Source of the DNA: Aphrophora alni
Lineage: Eukaryota; Arthropoda; Insecta; Hemiptera; Aphrophoridae
Assembly (NCBI GenBank): GCA_963513935.1
Contig: OY740768.1
Coordinates: 22,567,177-22,631,176, forward strand
Direction: 5' to 3'
Length of the DNA stretch: 64,000 nucleotides
The stretch's first letter is position 1, and each line of letters begins with the position of its first letter. The notes under the pieces were generated by a model, which searched no databases, had not been told where the DNA came from, and saw nothing but the letters and a program-made list of their open reading frames with translations. Below are positions 58,991 through 64,000 of this stretch, one piece after another. The position numbers and the translations under genes were made by a program.

Positions 58991-59589
58991 AAAGTATCTA
59001 ATCTTAATCTTCAAGTAATGTAATCTGATTATCGCTTTATTATGTTACCAGTTCAATAGTAAATTATTGTTAATAGATCTAAAGGATCTGAGTTGAAACA
59101 CTGATTAGTCAAATAAAAGGAGGGAAATAGGCAAACCATAATTTAATAACTAAATTCAATCTCAGATTTTGTTAAACTAAACAAATCAAAAAGCATAAAG
59201 AGTAAATTTCTATTTTTTTATGTGTGTGTGTTTAAAACTCTACCTTTTTTTTAATCTGTCAGTGGCTTCCATTTGACCAATTTTCATGATTTTAATTTTT
59301 TTAATTTTAAAGCTCTATATCCACATCACTGATAATTTTTTCCGTCAAATTTGATTTTAATGCTTCAAAAAGTCAAAACACTTTTCTTACAAGAGTTTAC
59401 ATACAAATTTAGTTAGCACAATAATTAATATAATAATACACACTTAAAACCGCTCATTAGGTTTTAATAATTGAAAACAAGGATAGGTTAGATAGTATAG
59501 GTATATCAGTATGAAACATTAAAAAATATATTTTCTACTTGCTCTGCTCATATAGAATTATGTAAAAAATGAAACTCTAAAATGTCTAC

Positions 59590-60175
59590 AGATCTTATCT
59601 TCAATTTCCATAGTCTCTCTTCAACTCTTGACTATTTATTTGCTGTCCGTCCTTGGTGATCTTATGCCTCCAATTCACAATACCCTATGCCCATCTTCTT
59701 TAGGTTGGCAGTCACTGAATGCTTCCATCTTTTTCTAGAACGATCAACCTCCTAGTCTTTTTTCAAAATATTGTCCTGGTAAGGAGACACTAAATATTAC
59801 TTCTTATCACATGTCCTGCTCATGTATCTGCTGGTCTTAATATAATAAAATTCTTCATCCCAAACAGTTGTTCGAACTCTTGGTTGTGCAGATATCTATT
59901 CATCGAGTGTTACTTTCTTTATAAGGACCATATATGCCACATAAAATTTTACCAATAGTTTGTTTGATTTTTATTGAGGGTTCATGTCTCATCTCTATAC
60001 TACTTGGTACGCTTGGTAGATTATGATTTGAGATCAGATGTTGAATGGAGTTCACACAAGTGTCATCGATAACTATCCCTCTCAGGTATTTAAATTCCTT
60101 TTCAACTTCTAAATTCTGATCTTTAGTACAGATATCTATTTAACACTCTTCCTAGTGCTCTCTGACACTATCACG
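59590..60175 (-). pseudogene. Relic of a non-LTR retrotransposon reverse transcriptase, C-terminal part
   Basis: On the minus strand the fragments are, in order, DQNLEVEKEFKYLRGIVIDD (family: FKYLGS.v..D), EMRHEPSIKIKQTIGKILCG, an AGHV(I)R block and RKRWKHSVTANLKKMGIGYC (family: GRPRKRW.d.v..DLKKM). These are the thumb and C-terminal blocks of a LINE polymerase. Stops and frameshifts interrupt them. It is an old, inactive insertion opposite to the host gene. Confidence 0.75.
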
Positions 60176-60751
60176 TATTTACATACTTATAATACAACTT
60201 CCTCAAACTGGCAAAAAATAAACCAAGATAACCAAACAAGCAAATAGAGAAAATAAATAAGAAGAAATTGATATTCCATCAAATCAGCTGCATGCCAAGA
60301 ATTTTAATTTTAATAATACAATTTATATTATTATAATAATTATTATATTCATTAAAAAAAACTTATCATTCATATAAGCAATGAGTCTGGTAATTCATTG
60401 TGTTAAAAAATTTAACAAACTAAAGCTAGTCCCACACTGTTTGTGAATGTGACTGAATGTTCAAGTTTCAGATTATTGTATGCAATACTTGAACCTCAAA
60501 TGTTCAAGGGTTCTAGGAGTGCTCTTTGGAGACACACCAAAGAAACAAATATCAGACAATGATGTTTTAGGAAATTCTAAAAAATGCCCCCATTACACAT
60601 CAGAATGTTCTTAGATATAGTACAGACAAGACTCCAATACTAGTTTCTTTGTGCCAATTGTATGATTTTCAGACTTCTAACTATTTATTTTAGAGAATAA
60701 ATTCTGTTGTTTTATATCATGTTAACATTAATTAGTATTTTTATTTAACAG

Positions 60752-60784
60752 GCTGATAATAATTTTGTTGCTGAAGTTAGATGA
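60752..60784 (+). CDS. Possible alternative last exon (exon 14)
   Basis: After the acceptor TTATTTAACAG an in-frame stretch encodes ADNNFVAEVR and then TGA. Joined to a donor at 58577 it continues the frame after M766, giving a 776-residue protein ending VAEVR. The donor GTATAG is weak and the peptide is too short for family evidence, so this may be chance. If it is real, the TAG at 58580 is intronic in this isoform. Confidence 0.4.
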   Translation, partial: ADNNFVAEVR

Positions 60785-62454
60785 CTAAATTGAGAGGTTA
60801 TCTCCTACCTGCAGTGCTGATCAACTTTGTTGTTCTAATGTTTAACAACTTTGTTCAACATTGTTCTAAACTTAACAACATAACACTAAAAACAGTTACT
60901 GTTGATTGTCTTTGCTTTAATAGTTATTGAATTACTATAAGTAGAGGAGTATTTTGTTTCTGAATTGATAAAAATTCCGGTAGTGTAACTTTTTTTAGAT
61001 TATGCTTATATCCCAATTTTTAACAACTATAAAATTGTCCATCTGCTAGTATGCCACAAACTATATATTTCATATGATAGGCCAATTTTGAGTACATCTG
61101 TCAGTATTGTTTATCTGTCATGAAATTTGGAAATTGTGAGCAAAATTGAAGATTATGGAGGTTTAAGTTTGTTTAAAAAATTTGGTACATGTGTTTTTCT
61201 AAACATACTTATTTATCCAACAAGCCTTGTTTTTTTTTACTACACCATTCCTTAAAAATGGAATACCATGTGTCTAAAATATGTGAGTACAAATTCTTAA
61301 AATGTGCATAAAATAAAAAGGTAATTTTGTATTAGTATCCGACATTTATTTTTTCTAATCTAAAATTATTGTTTTTTAAATTTTAAATTATTAATCATTT
61401 ACTGTTGCATTTTTGTAAATATCAATTTTATTGAAATTGTTTTGCATGTCACCAGCATGTTTTGCTTTCTCTAAAACTTTGTTTTTTACCTTTTGTTTAT
61501 GTAATAATTATTTTAGTATACAAAAATATTTGAATGCACTAGTTTTTAAAGGAAAGTCAATTTTCCACATCATGATGAATTGATGATATTGGAACAAAAC
61601 ATCATAAAAAAAGAAGAGCTAAATAACCAAAATATGTTTTAATGAAATAAACAATATATGAAAACAGATTTAGCTGAAAAATGTTTATACTCCTGTGGTA
61701 AATATTAGAAAGAACAAAATAATTATGATATACTGAATACAGTACCTAGTTAAAAGGTGAAATAAACACGCTATCTAAAAAGTTTTAATTTGGATACTTA
61801 TATAAAAATACTGATTAAATTTTTATTACACTAATAACAATGGCTATATTTTGTTTAATTGCTATGTTTTATGTTATAGGGTCCTTTAAACTCTTGTCTT
61901 TAAGTAACACTGTCTTTTTCTATGTGGAACTCTGATCATATTACCTATCTACTATATATTGTATATATCTTACATAAATTAATTGAATATATATGCATTT
62001 TCAAGTAATATCAACTATTCTAGCTCATCTGTATGTTAATTAAAATATTTACAATAAACTAGAAACCTTACAATCAAGATTATAATTGAACCTATAACTT
62101 TGCATTAAGTAATCGTACCTGCTAAAGGAAACAAATATGTTAAAATTCCATCTGTTATGCCTACACTATTAATTAAAAGATATTTGCAAGACCTTTAAAT
62201 ATATTCCAAAAAGGCTTGAATTAAGCTTTAAAAACCTCTCTAAATAGAAGAGTATTGTCTCTGATCATGTACAAAGTAAATAAGATTGATAAATACAAAA
62301 AATAGATTTGATCTACAAAACATGAATGAAATCAATTTTTTTAGGTACTGCCAGCATTTAGTAGAGCAAAAATATAACAGCTGACAAGTTATAATCTTTA
62401 TTTACATTTAAATACAATAATAGATTTAACTGTGTTTGTTTATTATATTATACC
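60785..62454. other. Downstream flank without recognised features
   Basis: AT-rich. Several AATAAA-like hexamers occur (for example near 61310 and 61640) that could end transcripts of the Side-family gene, but none can be singled out. Confidence 0.5.
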
Positions 62455-63420
62455 ACAATAATATGGAGCAGCATGATCAAATTTTGTGACAAAATCATTT
62501 AACAAGTTACAAAGATGAAGCTCAGATTTTTAGGGTGCACAAATCATTTTTAGATGGACGAAACTGTGGAGGATTCTTTTTTGGATGTCCAAAAACATAC
62601 CACAAACTGATAAAAATGAAATAACAGTGAAGCAGCTCATCAACTCTGATCGATACTTAATGGTGAAAATGATTGGTTGTGAATTATTTTGAATCACCAA
62701 CCTGTTCATGGTATTTTAATGGATGACATGAACATACAGAAAATTTATGAAAAATTGGTTCCAAAGAATCTCAATCAGGAGAAGAAGTACAACTAGAAAT
62801 GCATGTTTTGACCTACTTGGGAGAGTTGAAAATTACTCGCAATTTAAAAAATAATTTCAACTGTTGTTGAATAATATGGATTTTTGGATATGATCCAGAA
62901 ACAAAATCTCATATTGTCGGTTGGCACTCAAAAAAGTTGCTACACACACGAAAAAAATTCAAAATAATCCAAGCTTGATACTTCTTTTTTAATATTCGAC
63001 ATACCTAATTCTTTGTTTGGAATTTGTACCTAAAGGGCAAAAAGACAATCAAACCATTAGGTTCTTAGAAACTTAGAATAGAGGTCATTCGTGTCATATC
63101 AAGGACTCCTGACTTTTTAATGCTTCAATAATGCTCCCGATCATATCAAACTTTCTTTAAACGATTTGGCCCAAAAAGTATCTGTGGTACCTCAGTATCT
63201 TACTTTCCTGATCTTAATCTAAATGATTATTTTCTGTTCCAAAACTTAAAAAACAACTTTAAGGTCATCATTTTGAAAGTATGGATAAAATATAAAGATT
63301 GTGATCGACTAGCTAAAGGCAATGAAAATTTAAAACTTCCAGCACTGTATAATGGAAACATCTCAGTTAATGTAGTTGTGCATGAAAACTATTTTAAAGG
63401 AGATAATTGTCATTACCCTG
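62455..63420 (+). pseudogene. Decayed mariner transposase
   Basis: Fragments in order are KSFLDGRNCGGFFFGCPKTY, KLVPKNLNQEKK, YDPETKSHIVGWHSKK (the region after the first catalytic aspartate, family WI..YDPETK..S.QWH), YFPDLNLNDYFLFQNLKNNF (family YSPDLAP.DY.LFP.LK, around the third catalytic residue) and a divergent C-terminus. Stops and frameshifts are frequent and the family HHDNAPAHT block is not recognisable. It is an old relic of a full-length mariner insertion in the 3' flank. Confidence 0.8.
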
Positions 63421-63567
63421 ATAACAAATAATGTTATACAAATTAGTCTCATTAATTTAACAAGTCCCAATAAATCTTGTATTAATTCTATAATAACCCT
63501 CTCATTACAGGAGATTATTGTCCACAATCATGTACATAATTTCTCCAAACATAACACTATCTATATA

Positions 63568-63860
63568 CAGTGGAACCTTGAAAACTCGAACTTGGATAAT
63601 TTGAATTCCTTGATATCTCAAATCTTTTTCATTCCACTTCAACTTCCCATAACCTTCAATGCTAGTTTTACCTCTATAAACAAAATATTTTAAGGAACGA
63701 ATGTCAATAAAACAAATTCCGTTCGTTTTCTAAGCACATTGGTAAACCTTAGGTAAACATAAGTCGAAGGTAGGCACTTGAAAACCTCTACAAGTCGGAA
63801 GTTTTAATAAAATCACCTCTATAACTGGAAGTTTTGGGTGAAGGACATTTGTAAGTAGAA
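63568..63860 (+). mobile_element. 5' end of a Tigger-like element, right end not seen
   Basis: It starts CAGTGGAACCTTGAAAACTC after TA, the typical Tigger terminal sequence (CAGT.GAACCT.GA.AACTCGAA), and continues with similar CTCGAAC/TTTGAATT phrases. No matching inverted end is found before the window ends, so the limit given is arbitrary. Confidence 0.6.
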
Positions 63861-64000
63861 ACTCAGGATAACCATACTATGTGAGATTAAAAAAATTTCA
63901 TATTAGGACATGAACTTCTCCCCCTCCCATGTTCTTTTCCCGCATTTGGGCTCAGTAGAGCTCTATTGTTCACTCCGTGTATACATATGTGTCTAGAATT

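Larger units (their letters stand above)
58583..60751. other. 3' UTR or intron 13 candidate region
   Basis: If exon 13 is last, the start of this stretch is 3' UTR. If exon 14 is used, 58577-60751 is an intron. It contains family 1 copy E and a reverse-strand LINE relic. Confidence 0.6.

Overview
The window is animal nuclear DNA, very AT-rich, with no prokaryote-style gene packing. Exons of 80-315 bp with GT..AG borders lie between introns of 1.2-11.7 kb. The coding signal and the mobile-element families (mariner/DUF4817-type transposases, Tigger/pogo-like MITEs, a Penelope-like palindrome, an LTR element) point to an arthropod, most probably an insect. The order cannot be fixed from sequence alone.

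The whole window is essentially one plus-strand gene: a sidestep (Side)-family cell-adhesion receptor. Thirteen coding exons between 4458 and 58582 join in one open frame of 767 residues without a single internal stop. They encode five immunoglobulin domains, one fibronectin type III domain, one transmembrane helix and a short cytoplasmic tail. The tail carries three ITIM/ITSM-like tyrosine motifs. The exon with the start codon and signal peptide was not found and is probably upstream of the window. A possible fourteenth exon at 60752-60784 would give a different C-terminus. Every intron at a domain border is phase 1, whereas introns inside Ig domains are phase 2, 1, 0 and 0.

The rest is introns and flank filled with repeats. 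From left to right: a 1.5-kb fold-back element with a transposase remnant (1772-3263); a second long fold-back (13440-14870); a fold-back MITE (21835-22425); a near-perfect hairpin beside four 127-bp tandem copies (26124-26830); a pogo-like transposase relic (27180-27515); a Tigger-like MITE (29300-29552); a 129-bp tandem repeat split by an 8.5-kb LTR element (33262-42895); a palindromic Penelope-like insertion flanked by a 14-bp duplication (45174-45665); another MITE (49633-49858); a deleted mariner-like element (53154-54043); a reverse-strand LINE relic (59590-60175); a mariner relic (62455-63420); and a Tigger-like end (63568). Four families of diverged dispersed repeats recur in different introns.

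The most novel item is the LTR element. Its 1678-bp terminal repeats showed no differences in the stretches compared, its target duplication is intact, and it has one open 452-codon frame of unknown function with no recognisable polymerase. It looks like a young element that depends on another for movement. The most biologically suggestive feature of the host gene is the tyrosine-motif tail together with its two possible C-termini.
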